From: Candidatus Latescibacterota bacterium
GTDB lineage: Bacteria > Latescibacterota > UBA2968 > UBA8231
NCBI GenBank assembly: GCA_022820485.1
Contig: JAJEFJ010000096.1
Location: forward strand, 124,001-188,000
Reading direction: 5' to 3'
DNA: 64,000 bases
Each line of letters opens with the position of its first letter. The first letter of the stretch is position 1. The notes below the pieces were generated by a model. That model was not told where the DNA came from, did no database searches, and saw only the letters and a program-made list of their open reading frames with translations. A program made the position numbers and the translations under genes. Positions 51,047-60,136 of this stretch are shown here, piece by piece.

Positions 51047-52564
51047 TCAGAAGGCCAGCAGCATCGGTCCCATTCGATCCAGCAAGAGGGCCCGATAGCG
51101 CTCGGCTTTGGCCACTTGCAGCCGTTCGAGCGGATTGAAGTCGTCGGTGATGAGTTCGCCCTCGGCGGGCATGGAATATTCGTGCGCCGCCAGCCACGCG
51201 GCCTCAGACGCTAGGGAAATAGGACGCCGCGAAGCCAAGAAGACAAAGTCGTTAAACGCCGCGCCCGGTATTGTGACGAGAGCCAGCCGGTGCGGATAGA
51301 CCTCGCCCAGCGTCCGGTACACGGCCGCCGCGGCATCGGCTTCTGGTCCCTCGGTAAAGCCGACGAAGTTCAGGGCCAAGAGGCCGTCGTCTTTGAGGAG
51401 CCGGTCGAGGTCGCGGAGCATTTCGACGCTCAGCAGGTGGCTAGGCACGGACCCGCCGGTAAAGCAGTCGTGGACGATGAAGTCGTATTGCTGATCGAGG
51501 CGGCGGATTTCGTAGCGGGCATCGCCGACCAGCAACGCGCCCGATGGCTCGTAGAGAAAGTATTGCTGCGCGGCTTTTGCTACCTCCGGGTCCAGCTCTA
51601 GGGCGTCGGTGGCAATGCCTTGGCCTGCAAATGCCATGGCAATATAGCCTCCGCCGAGGCCGATTAGCAGCGCATTGCGCCCCTCTGGGTGTAATTGGGG
51701 CAGGTCGGCGATGATTTTTTGGTAGCTGAGCACCGGCCCGCGCGTGTCGAGCCGCAGCGCGCTGATGACCGAAGCGTCCGACAGCATCCACCGCACCCGG
51801 CGGTCGCGGTCATCGACGACCCGCACCCAGCCGTAGTGGCTTTCGGCTTGGTAGACTAGACGATAGCCCTCGTATTCGGTCGGCTCTGGGTCGGCCTGTA
51901 GCCAGAGTCCCGCGCCGGTCGCAATTGCCGCGGCTGCGACCGGTCCTACCGCTGCGTGTCCCCACCGTCGCTCGTATAGTGCCACGACGAGGGCTAGCAG
52001 GATCAAGGCTGCGCTGACTGCGTAGAGAATTACACGCGATCCAAGAGCTGGCAACAGGAAAAAGCCCAACAACAAGGTGCCCACGACGCTGCCGACCGTG
52101 CTGACCGCAAAGACCGAACCGGCTGCCATGCCCACGCCAGCCCGCCGCCGCGCCGCCAGTGCGATTACCTGTGGCCCCACCATTCCGAGGCAGGTCAGCG
52201 GCAAGGTAAAAAGCAGCAGGGCACTAGTAAAGGCCCCGGCGCGCAGCCCCAGATCATTAGTCCACAGCAAGATCGGGCGGCTGACGAGCGGAATCACAGC
52301 CGTCGTCAGACCAGCGAGTGCTATGGCGTAGGACAGCCGAAAGCGCGTCTGTTTGTCGGCGACCAAGCCACCGAGGTAATAGCCCAGTGCCAAGGCGATC
52401 AAAGCGACGGATATGAGCGACGACCACACATAGAGACTGACCCCGTAGAAGGGGCCAATGATGCGCGTGCCCAACAGCTCTAGCATCATCACCGCCGCCC
52501 CGGAGATGGTTACGGTGCCGTAGAGCAGCAAGCGATTTTGGTGGTTTAACTGTTCTTCACTCAC
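51047..52564 (-). CDS. Membrane-fused spermidine synthase-like methyltransferase-fold protein
   Basis: A 505-residue protein. The N-terminal part (to about residue 210) has seven or so membrane helices. The C-terminal domain is a class I methyltransferase/spermidine synthase fold with LLIGLGGGYIAM, ALELDPEVAKAA, VGDARYEIRRL and VHDCFTGGSVPSHLLS. Polyamine synthesis is likely but not certain, because many membrane-fused homologues lack the aminopropyl substrate residues. GTG 52564, overlapping the upstream stop by 8 bp, is the chosen start; TTG 52594 is an alternative. Co-transcribed with the TPR lipoprotein. Confidence 0.8.
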   Translation of the reverse strand: MSEEQLNHQNRLLLYGTVTISGAAVMMLELLGTRIIGPFYGVSLYVWSSLISVALIALALGYYLGGLVADKQTRFRLSYAIALAGLTTAVIPLVSRPILLWTNDLGLRAGAFTSALLLFTLPLTCLGMVGPQVIALAARRRAGVGMAAGSVFAVSTVGSVVGTLLLGFFLLPALGSRVILYAVSAALILLALVVALYERRWGHAAVGPVAAAAIATGAGLWLQADPEPTEYEGYRLVYQAESHYGWVRVVDDRDRRVRWMLSDASVISALRLDTRGPVLSYQKIIADLPQLHPEGRNALLIGLGGGYIAMAFAGQGIATDALELDPEVAKAAQQYFLYEPSGALLVGDARYEIRRLDQQYDFIVHDCFTGGSVPSHLLSVEMLRDLDRLLKDDGLLALNFVGFTEGPEADAAAAVYRTLGEVYPHRLALVTIPGAAFNDFVFLASRRPISLASEAAWLAAHEYSMPAEGELITDDFNPLERLQVAKAERYRALLLDRMGPMLLAF

Positions 52565-53915
52565 TGGGTTCTTTTTTCTTAGCGGCCTGTACAAGCTGAT
52601 TGTAGATCTTCATCTCAGCGGCGGCCCGCGCATCCAGCCCTTGGCTTTTGTAAAGACGGGCAAGATTGAAGCGAGTATCGGCGTTGTCCGGTGCTAGCTT
52701 GAGCGCCTTGGCAAAAGCCTGGACGGCTTGCTGCAAATCGCCGTTCATCAGATAAGCCGAGCCCAGATTGTTAAAGCCCTGGGCATAGCGCGGATTGAGC
52801 GCCAGCACGATCTCGTAGTGGTGGATCGCTTCGTCGATGCGTCCCTGCCGCAGTAGAACGTTGGCCAAGTTGTTGCGGGCACTGAGATCCTGGTCGTTGA
52901 TGCGCAATGCCGCGGCGTACTCAACGCCGGCCTCGGCGTAGCGACCAAGACCTCCGTAGAGCACCCCTAGGTTGTAGTGCGCGTTGGCGTCGTCGGGGTA
53001 GAGGTTGAGGATATAGCGAAAACGCTCGATATCGGCGCTGACGGGTTGGATGCGTTTGAACATGGCCAAGAGCTTCTCGCCTTGGTCTTGGTCTCCCCGC
53101 CGCAAAAAGAGCGTGCCGAGTCGGTGGTAGGCTTCGCCCTCAAAGGGGTCAAGGGCAATGGCTTGTTTAAAGAGGCGCTCGGCTTCGTCTAAGCGGCCTT
53201 GCTGCATGCGGACTTGGCCAAGCCCAGTATAGGGCGGGGCGTAGTTTGGGTCTAGGCTGATCATGCGCGCGAAGTTAGCCGCAGCCTCCTCGAATAGACC
53301 CTGCTTGCCTTGGATTTGCCCCAGCCGGAAATAAGCGTCGCCATAGGTGGTGTCTATCTCAGTGGTGCGGGCAAATGCGCGGCTGGCCTCGTCGTAGTGC
53401 GCCTGCCGCTCATAAACCACGCCCAAATTGTAGTGAATGGCCGCGTCGTCGGAGTGTTGGAGGGCTTGCTGAAGGGCCTCTATGGCTTCGCTATAGTGTC
53501 CGTCATCGGCGTAGGCTATGGCGAGTTTGCGATAGAAGTCGCCCCGCTCGGCGGTAGCGTGCAGACCCTCTTGATAGATGATTGCAGCATCGGCGTTGCG
53601 CCGCTGCCGGATGTAGATGTCGCCCAAAAGGAGATAGGCATCGGCGTGGTCGGGGGCTAGCTGTACGGCCTGTTCGGCCAGTTGCGCCGCCTGCGCTAGA
53701 TGGCCTTGAATTAGGTTGAGGCGGGCCAAGAGCAAGAGGGCTTCAAGGTGCTGGCTATTGGCTGCGAGTATTTGGTTGCACGCGGCGACGGCAGCGGTGT
53801 ATTTGCCCTCTGTCGCTAGACGCTTGGCTGCTGCTAAGTGGTCGTCGGCACCGTCGCAAGCGCAAAGCAATGCGCAGGCGAGAAAACCTAGTACCCTATA
53901 GCTGAGCCGCGTCAT
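52557..53915 (-). CDS. TPR-repeat lipoprotein
   Basis: A 452-residue lipoprotein with the lipobox LLCACDG (mature Cys at about residue 20), then about eleven tetratricopeptide repeats, for example AIHYNLGVVYERQAHYDEAS, DAYFRLGQIQGKQGLFEEAA and QGFNNLGSAYLMNGDLQQAV. ATG 53915 lies inside the end of the parvulin gene (20-bp overlap), so translation is coupled. TPR lipoproteins next to PpiC-like chaperones suggest a periplasmic assembly or scaffold role; the target is unknown. Confidence 0.85.
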   Translation of the reverse strand: MTRLSYRVLGFLACALLCACDGADDHLAAAKRLATEGKYTAAVAACNQILAANSQHLEALLLLARLNLIQGHLAQAAQLAEQAVQLAPDHADAYLLLGDIYIRQRRNADAAIIYQEGLHATAERGDFYRKLAIAYADDGHYSEAIEALQQALQHSDDAAIHYNLGVVYERQAHYDEASRAFARTTEIDTTYGDAYFRLGQIQGKQGLFEEAAANFARMISLDPNYAPPYTGLGQVRMQQGRLDEAERLFKQAIALDPFEGEAYHRLGTLFLRRGDQDQGEKLLAMFKRIQPVSADIERFRYILNLYPDDANAHYNLGVLYGGLGRYAEAGVEYAAALRINDQDLSARNNLANVLLRQGRIDEAIHHYEIVLALNPRYAQGFNNLGSAYLMNGDLQQAVQAFAKALKLAPDNADTRFNLARLYKSQGLDARAAAEMKIYNQLVQAAKKKEPSE

Positions 53916-55554
53916 ACATGGTCGCCAAGTGATCCTCGTAGATGGAGATTTGTGCGGCATGCTTTTTTCGCAGGCGGTCAATCAGTTCGTTATAGAGGCG
54001 ATTTTCTTCTTCCTTGGTCCACCAGTAGCGAACTTGTTTGACCACCTCGTCGTATGGCTTGGGCTTTTCGGGGGTCTTTTCGAGCACTTTAAACAGCGAG
54101 AAACCACCTTGGCGGTGTGGAGTCTCAGTGATGGCCACCGGACCAGTGAGCACGTCAACCTCCGCGGCTAGAGCCTCTGTCAACAACTCGCCAAAAACCA
54201 CCCGCTCGAAGGAATGGATGTGGAAGCGGCCCTCGTCACTGCCTTGGCGGATGCTGTGACTTGCAGCCAAGGTCGCCATGTCTTCACCCGCTCGAATGCG
54301 TGCCGCTAGCGCTTCTGCCTCTTCTTGGGTGGCAACTAGAATCTCCTGTACGGCCACTTCTCGATCTTCCATGAAACGATGCAGATTGGCCTCGTAGTAG
54401 CGTCGAAGCACCTCTTCGCTCAGATCGACATGCTCTTCCACGTCGCGGCGGCGCAGTTCTTCGATGAGCATCGCGCGTTTTTTGATCCGCAGCCAGTCGG
54501 ATATCGCCGGCTCCTGCGCCATGTCGCGGCGTTCGATTGCCACGGGGAAGAGTACCTCGGGCACCAGATAGAGCCGAACGAACTCATCAATACCGCTGCT
54601 GTCGGTGCCCACGGAGGCGACCCGACGCACCTTCGGGTAGAGCGCTAGGAAGTCCGCTAGCGTGATCTGACCACCGTCGTATCGGCCCAGAATGCCCTCT
54701 GCGTCGATAGCATCCACATTGTCTTGGGCGACGATGGCGGCTAACTTGGCGATACTATGGGGATCCAGTTCGACATTGTATTCCCGCATCAACTCGGTAA
54801 TGAGTGCTCGCCGACGCTCGCCGAAGGCGGCCATTAGTGTCCCTTGGGAAAAGATCAAGTAATAGCTGGCTGGCGCGGGACGTTCGTCCAACACCTTGTA
54901 TATGTCGTAGCCGGCTTCGCCCTTCAGCGGCTCGCTAATCTCGCCTTTAGCGAGCTCGAAGAGCACCTCCGCCACATCGAGAGAAATCCCGAACTCTTCG
55001 ATAGTATTCCGTCCAACGTAGGAGTTCAACTCCCCTTGGAGATTCCCTTGCTGAGGGGGGGACAGAGGTTGGCCGGACAGGGTCCCATTCTCTAAGGCAC
55101 GCAGGGCTTGGGCGGCTTCGTCGGCGGTACCCGAGCGGATGCGGGCAAGTTTTAGTAGCCGGTTCCACTTGCTCTCGCCCCACTGCCGTTGTATTTCCTC
55201 TTGCGGCAGGTCGATTTTGTCTTGGATTTCCAGCTTGACGAATTCTTGGAAGAGCTTTTTTCCCCGCTCCTGTTCCCATTGCTCTATAAAATCTGGGTCG
55301 CTATCGATCTGCCTTTCCTGCGTCTCTAGCAACAGGAGTTCCATATCGACCATCGCTTGGAGGTATTCGTCGAATGCAGCGACGCCTTCACGCTCGGAGA
55401 GTAGGAGGGGGGGCATGTCGCTTTTGAAACTCTGTAAATCTTCGAAGGTAATAGCGACTTCGCCCACGCGGGCTACGATGCTTGTGTCGTCTTGGGGGGA
55501 ACTACAGGCGGCGATAATGACCAGAGACAAACAACCGATCGCACGCGCCGCCAT
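53896..55554 (-). CDS. Parvulin-type peptidyl-prolyl isomerase lipoprotein (PrsA/SurA-like)
   Basis: A 552-residue lipoprotein with lipobox VIIAACSS. The N-terminal chaperone-like SurA_N region contains VARVGEVAITFEDLQ. The C-terminal parvulin-type domain has VAVQEILVATQEEAEALA, FHIHSFERVVFGELL and GGFSLFKVLEKTPEKPKPY. ATG 55554 was chosen because the lipobox then lies at residues 12-18. It starts one base after the stop of the preceding lipoprotein gene. It probably folds outer-membrane or secreted proteins in the periplasm, and the adjacent cluster encodes several of these. Confidence 0.85.
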   Translation of the reverse strand: MAARAIGCLSLVIIAACSSPQDDTSIVARVGEVAITFEDLQSFKSDMPPLLLSEREGVAAFDEYLQAMVDMELLLLETQERQIDSDPDFIEQWEQERGKKLFQEFVKLEIQDKIDLPQEEIQRQWGESKWNRLLKLARIRSGTADEAAQALRALENGTLSGQPLSPPQQGNLQGELNSYVGRNTIEEFGISLDVAEVLFELAKGEISEPLKGEAGYDIYKVLDERPAPASYYLIFSQGTLMAAFGERRRALITELMREYNVELDPHSIAKLAAIVAQDNVDAIDAEGILGRYDGGQITLADFLALYPKVRRVASVGTDSSGIDEFVRLYLVPEVLFPVAIERRDMAQEPAISDWLRIKKRAMLIEELRRRDVEEHVDLSEEVLRRYYEANLHRFMEDREVAVQEILVATQEEAEALAARIRAGEDMATLAASHSIRQGSDEGRFHIHSFERVVFGELLTEALAAEVDVLTGPVAITETPHRQGGFSLFKVLEKTPEKPKPYDEVVKQVRYWWTKEEENRLYNELIDRLRKKHAAQISIYEDHLATMYDAAQL

Positions 55555-55555
55555 T

Positions 55556-56311
55556 TCAACTCTTGTCTGCACGCCGAGTCCGGGCGTAGTACACTTCGCG
55601 CTGGAAGTCATAGGGTATATCTACAGTCTCCACAGGTGCGTCGCGGAAGTCGAATCTCAGCGCCATATCGCGGACCCACAGCGTGAATTCCTCGACGTCG
55701 CGGTCGAGCGGGGGAAAGACCAAATATCCCTCTTGCTCTTGGCCGCTGAAGACCATGTCGTCGGCAAACAGGGTGCGCTGCAAGAGATCGCGCCGCTCCT
55801 TGAAGCTCTTGCGCGCATTGCCGCCGTAGGCTTGGGCGTAGGGCCAATAGTACTCGGTCAGGGCGAGGAGACTGAGCGCCTCGTAGCGACGCCCGTTGGG
55901 AGCGATCAATTCGATGTTGGCTGGATTTAGGCGAACTTTGGGATAGGCGTAGTTTTTGACTTTGACCAAAAATACGGTGAACCGCGTCGGGGCCTCCTCT
56001 TCGCCGGGCGGCGTCCAATCGCCATAGGTATAGGGATTGGTAGCTACGGCGTAGGGGTTGGGCAGGGTAAAGCCCGCTGGAGCTTCTGAGACACCGACGA
56101 ATTGACGGTTCAGAGCCTCGGACGACATGGGCAATATCGCTACCTCTAGACGATCTTTGAAGAAAGTGATGCTGTGATCGTCGCCGACCAAGTAGTTGTC
56201 GTCCGCGATTTCCGCGGGCACCACCGGACCGGTAAAGTGCCGATACCCGAACTTTAAGCCGCATCCGGCGAACGCGATTAGCAATAGGAGCAAGCTACCC
56301 AATGTCTTCAT
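55556..56311 (-). CDS. Lipoprotein of unknown function
   Basis: A 251-residue protein with lipobox LIAFAGCGL. The mature part has FTLPNPYAVATNPYTYGDWT, TVFLVKVKNYAYPKVRLNPA and VFSGQEQEGYLVFPPLD, a beta-sandwich-like pattern with a C-terminal strand-rich end. I do not recognise the family. It is the first gene of the operon and precedes the parvulin gene by one base, so it may be part of the same envelope machinery. Confidence 0.7.
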   Translation of the reverse strand: MKTLGSLLLLLIAFAGCGLKFGYRHFTGPVVPAEIADDNYLVGDDHSITFFKDRLEVAILPMSSEALNRQFVGVSEAPAGFTLPNPYAVATNPYTYGDWTPPGEEEAPTRFTVFLVKVKNYAYPKVRLNPANIELIAPNGRRYEALSLLALTEYYWPYAQAYGGNARKSFKERRDLLQRTLFADDMVFSGQEQEGYLVFPPLDRDVEEFTLWVRDMALRFDFRDAPVETVDIPYDFQREVYYARTRRADKS

Positions 56312-56348
56312 GGCTATCCTCGCTTCTTTGAAAGCTACTAATACAAGA

Positions 56349-56374
56349 GGAGGAGGGGCAATCGCCCCTCCTCT
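56349..56374 (-). terminator. Strong GC hairpin between secreted-protein gene and lipoprotein operon
   Basis: An 11-bp stem, GAGGAGGGGC with GCCCCTCCTC plus one G-U pair, and the loop AATC (+ strand 56349-56374). On the minus strand it lies just past the stop of the CBM9-like gene (56408). The run after it is only partly T-rich (CTCTTGTATT), so it may terminate incompletely. Confidence 0.65.
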
Positions 56375-56407
56375 CTTTGCTAGACGGCTGATGGAATGCA
56401 GCCTTGT

Positions 56408-57334
56408 TTAGTCGAGTTGGCTGTCCAAATGGCTCTTGACTCGACCCCAACTCGTGGCTTCGACGGCCGTGTCTTCCTCGACTTCGTCGGCTTCCAGTAA
56501 GATGTAGTCGAGCATCTGGTCGCCTTTCTGATCTTGACCTGTGGAGCCGCCCAGCGGATAAAGCTGGTGCTTAGCACCCGTCTCGCCGCCATCGCCATCG
56601 AGCGGACGTACGCCGATATGGGTCACTTGGTCATTTTCGAATATGTGCCGAATCGCCTCGTCTTGGGTCACACCGTGGATGTCCCAAAAGGCGTTGCGGA
56701 ACTCGAAGGTGTAAGAGACGTTGGTCGAGAAATGCTCGGCATCCGGCGGATTGACGGTCCAGGCGATCTCAAAGATGTCGCCAGTAGGCTCGCCCTCAAA
56801 CATATCCGAGCTCCAGCCGATCGGCGGCAAGTCGATGTATTCGAGCAAGCTGTTGTACGCCACAGGCTGGCCCGGCAGCGGCTTGATGCGCAGGTGATAG
56901 CGCTGGGCGTTGAGAACCTGATCGACGTTTTCACCTAGGAAGTCGCCACCCGAGTGATCTGGATCGAAGGTGATCTGGATGCAGTCGTCGTTCCACCAGC
57001 GCTTCTGGTCTTCTTCGATCAGACGCAGGGTGTCGTCTTGAACGCGGATGAAGAAGTAGAAGCGATTGTCCGGCGGCGTGCTCCACGCCATCAGAATGCT
57101 GACGTCGTAGTCTTCCTTGGCGATGGTCTCGCCCCCGGCAGTGAACATGCCCTCGGTCGTGAGGATGAACTCCTCGTCCAGCCAGCCCCAATCATCTTCG
57201 AGGCCGTCGATGGTCATGGCGCTGGGATTGGGCACACCTGGGATAAAATACTCAGCACCGACGTGCGCGTTAGCCGGGCTGACTAAGGCGAACGCTGCGG
57301 CGCAAACGACAAAAAGAAAAAGAATTTTTTTCAT
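56408..57334 (-). CDS. Secreted CBM9-like protein with C-terminal WG-VK motif
   Basis: A 308-residue protein with a signal peptide (ILFLFVVCAAAFALVSPANA). The body has DVSILMAWSTPPDNRFYFFI, RWWNDDCIQITFDPDHSGGD and TYEFRNAFWDIHG-like segments, as in carbohydrate-binding family 9 or DOMON-type beta-sandwich domains. It ends AVEATSWGRVKSHLDSQLD, sharing AVEA.(T/S)WG.VK with the protein at 9213. CGGAGGG lies five bases before the ATG. It may be a surface polysaccharide-binding protein. Confidence 0.78.
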   Translation of the reverse strand: MKKILFLFVVCAAAFALVSPANAHVGAEYFIPGVPNPSAMTIDGLEDDWGWLDEEFILTTEGMFTAGGETIAKEDYDVSILMAWSTPPDNRFYFFIRVQDDTLRLIEEDQKRWWNDDCIQITFDPDHSGGDFLGENVDQVLNAQRYHLRIKPLPGQPVAYNSLLEYIDLPPIGWSSDMFEGEPTGDIFEIAWTVNPPDAEHFSTNVSYTFEFRNAFWDIHGVTQDEAIRHIFENDQVTHIGVRPLDGDGGETGAKHQLYPLGGSTGQDQKGDQMLDYILLEADEVEEDTAVEATSWGRVKSHLDSQLD

Positions 57335-57375
57335 GTGTTCCCTCCGTGGGATTAGTGGTGTAGCTGTCGACGATT

Positions 57376-57414
57376 CATCTTCTGAGACGCCCTATATTAC
57401 GTCTTTTGAAGATG
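57376..57414 (-). terminator. Hairpin between the outer-membrane gene and the CBM9-like gene
   Basis: CATCTTC (57376-57382) pairs with GAAGATG (57408-57414); an inner AGACG/CGTCT stem lies within. It is 31 bp past the stop of the 877-aa gene on the minus strand. There is no clear T run, so attenuation or mRNA processing is as likely as termination. Confidence 0.35.
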
Positions 57415-57444
57415 CTTAGCAAGTTCAATTTTCGCCGCTTTCGC

Positions 57445-60078
57445 TTACTCCTGCCCAGTGCTGGCGAAAACGCGAATGAACCCAAGCGAGGTGTTGCGCT
57501 GCTCGGCCTCGAAGTTTTGTTCCTCTAGCTGAAGGCCCGCATTTAAGGTTAGCTGGTAACCTAGATAGGCTGATGTATTGGAGAACAGAATCGAATAGAC
57601 GCGGCTGGTAAAGTCCTCGACATAACCGACTTGTAGCTCGGCTGGCCGGTCGCGCAAGTTCTCAAACCAACTGAACTCTAGACCGAGCGCGATCCAAGTC
57701 TGTTCGAGGATCGCGTAGCGCGAAATCAAGAACAGGGTCTCCTCTAGCTCGCGGATATTGGCCTGCGACGGATCGGTGGGAGTCTCGCGTCTGAAGGTAC
57801 TCTTCCACTTGGGCCAGATGGTCAGGGCCGCTCCAATGGGAATGGTGTAGTCGGCCTTGGTAATCAGCCCGAAAAACGAGCGGTCGCGCTTGTCGGTCTG
57901 TTCACCCCGCTGGTTGAAAAGCTCGTGTTTGACTTTGGCGGTCGCCCTGAAGTTGCGGATGCGGTTGTAGTCCGCCTGCAAGTAAACGCTGTTGACGAAA
58001 GTGTCTTGGTTGTCGAGCGGATCGGTAAAATCCGTCCGGCCCGTTGGATCGACCCACCGCAAGCGGTCTTCCGGGATGTTGTCCACCACGAGTTTCGCGT
58101 GTTCAAAGAGCGCGACCCGCAGGCCCGGGAAGTTCCAACGCACAGTGAACAAACCATAGTTGGCTTTGCTCTTGCGCGCCGAGCTTAGCTGGCGCTCGCT
58201 CAAGCGGCCAAGGGTTAGCTGCGCGTCCTCGCTGAGCATCATGCCGCCGTAGGCGTTGTAGCCACGGTGATCGCGGTCGTAGGGATAGTCGGGCTGACGG
58301 TCATCTTCAAAGCGGTCAATCAGGGTGTTGTTGTTCATATCCATGCCGAAGAGGAAGGCCGGAGGATCAACCTCATAGCGCAAGAAAGGCTCGTCGTAGT
58401 CGGGCCGCGAGTTGCGGTTCTGGTTGAAGTCAGAGACGAAGTCGTTGTTCTCGTCTAGTCCGGGGAACACCGCTAAGTCGGCACCCACCGAGCCACCCGA
58501 AGCACCCACCCCGGTGCCGAATTGACCAGCCCGCTGCCAGTCGGCAAAGCGGTCTTGGTCGTCGTTGTCGTCGACGAACTCGAAGAGATGGAAAATTTCG
58601 CTGCTGTAATCGATGCCGCCCAGCGAGTTGGCCATGAACGCGGTCGTGCTGTAATCGGGGTCCATGGTGAACATCTCGCCGTAGGCAAACCACGGATAGG
58701 AAGTGTAAGACGCGGTGATATAACCGGCTTCTCCCTTGTCTTCGGCGAGGGTATGCTGCTCTAGGTTTTGGTTGGGGAAGCGCCGGAAGCGCCGGTTGCG
58801 CACGAACTCGGCGCGCAAGTCTAGGCCGCCGAGGCTCAGAATCTCGAAATCTACCCCGATTACATCACTGCCAGTGGGCAACCCGTACTCAAAGCGCAAA
58901 AACTGTTGGTTCGACCCGTCGGATATTTCGCCTTCGGCTTGGGCCACGGGCAAAAAGACGGGGTCGCCCAAGCGATCGGTCTGCACGTTGGACGTGACGG
59001 CCACTCGGTAGTCGTTGGCCAGAATCAACTCGAACTCGATTTTGCTCGCCTCCTGATAGGTCGGCACCTTTTCGGTGGGCCGGAAGCTGTTGCGGATGTC
59101 GTAGATCAGTTCGATGTTGTCCACACCCCTAGCCTCTAAGCTGCCGCCGGTGCGGATCCCGCCGCGGACGATCGGGGTAATTTCTGGGTGAATCTCGCCG
59201 TCGATCAGCACTCGGTCGAAAAACAGTAGCGCGCCATTGTCGCTCGACTCGGGCGAATCGTCTGAGATGAGGATCGTCACGGTTTCGACGCTGCCCGTGT
59301 TCTGCGGCGTGGTCAAGACGCCCTTGAGCGAATTGTCACCCATGTCGAGGGTGCTGCGCGCGTTGTGGGCGCTGACCCACGTCGCCCCCACCTTGGCAAA
59401 GTCGCCTACTTGGGCCACGCCCCGGCCGCCGAGTAGGCGGGTGGAGTTTTCCACGAGAGCAGCGGCCTCAGACTGGGTTCCAGCCGGGTTGGCTGGTGAG
59501 CTGATGCGCGAGCCGAGGAACGTAAATGCGTACTTGTCGGAGAGGAAGTCCCACTGGATGCCGTTGAAGGTCGGCTTGGAGAAAGTCAGTGGGGTTAGGG
59601 TGGTGCGAATGGCGTCGCCTACTGTCAGCGCGGTGTGGAACTGGCCTTTGTGAGCAGACGAGATCACCACGCGGTCGAACCAACTGCTGTAGCGCGGGCT
59701 TTTAAAGATGCCACTGCCCTGGCGCAGGGGGTTGTTCTCGGTCCAGTCGTAGATCGTCCAGCCGCGGGCGATGTAGTTGCCGAAGGCATCGTAGTGGCGG
59801 TTGCCCTCTAGCTGTATATCGACGTAGCGCTCGTACTCGTCGCGGGCGTAGTTGCTGTACTCCCAGCCCCGCCAGCCGTATTCGTAGAAGAGATTTTGCG
59901 GCAGGTAGAACTTGCGGCGGTTGGGCGCTAGGGCACCGGGATGGATTCGCACTCCGTAGATCCCCGGCTCGGCTATGGGCCGATAGCCCGTAGTTAGCTG
60001 AGCTAGAACGCTACTCCAGTCTAGCGCCAGCAACGCAAGTGCTGCACACAATACCGATCGGATGCGAGACAAATACAT
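57445..60078 (-). CDS. Large outer-membrane/secreted beta-rich protein
   Basis: An 877-residue protein with a signal peptide (VLCAALALLALDWSSVLAQ). The sequence is rich in alternating aromatic and small residues with many short beta strands. It includes a region dense in DDNDDQD, DENNDFVSD and MNNNTLID calcium-like loops, and a C-terminal part that looks like an outer-membrane barrel (SFFGLITKADYTIP, AYLGYQLTLNAGLQLEEQ). ATG 60078 follows GAGGGAGGGG; a longer TTG start was rejected. No family name is certain. It lies in one minus-strand run with two FlgD-Ig proteins and may form part of an export or surface layer assembly. Confidence 0.72.
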   Translation of the reverse strand: MYLSRIRSVLCAALALLALDWSSVLAQLTTGYRPIAEPGIYGVRIHPGALAPNRRKFYLPQNLFYEYGWRGWEYSNYARDEYERYVDIQLEGNRHYDAFGNYIARGWTIYDWTENNPLRQGSGIFKSPRYSSWFDRVVISSAHKGQFHTALTVGDAIRTTLTPLTFSKPTFNGIQWDFLSDKYAFTFLGSRISSPANPAGTQSEAAALVENSTRLLGGRGVAQVGDFAKVGATWVSAHNARSTLDMGDNSLKGVLTTPQNTGSVETVTILISDDSPESSDNGALLFFDRVLIDGEIHPEITPIVRGGIRTGGSLEARGVDNIELIYDIRNSFRPTEKVPTYQEASKIEFELILANDYRVAVTSNVQTDRLGDPVFLPVAQAEGEISDGSNQQFLRFEYGLPTGSDVIGVDFEILSLGGLDLRAEFVRNRRFRRFPNQNLEQHTLAEDKGEAGYITASYTSYPWFAYGEMFTMDPDYSTTAFMANSLGGIDYSSEIFHLFEFVDDNDDQDRFADWQRAGQFGTGVGASGGSVGADLAVFPGLDENNDFVSDFNQNRNSRPDYDEPFLRYEVDPPAFLFGMDMNNNTLIDRFEDDRQPDYPYDRDHRGYNAYGGMMLSEDAQLTLGRLSERQLSSARKSKANYGLFTVRWNFPGLRVALFEHAKLVVDNIPEDRLRWVDPTGRTDFTDPLDNQDTFVNSVYLQADYNRIRNFRATAKVKHELFNQRGEQTDKRDRSFFGLITKADYTIPIGAALTIWPKWKSTFRRETPTDPSQANIRELEETLFLISRYAILEQTWIALGLEFSWFENLRDRPAELQVGYVEDFTSRVYSILFSNTSAYLGYQLTLNAGLQLEEQNFEAEQRNTSLGFIRVFASTGQE

Positions 60079-60136
60079 GAGATACCCCTCCCTCAAGAGG
60101 CTTTGCCGAATGGGCTAGGAGCTAGCGGCAATTTAG

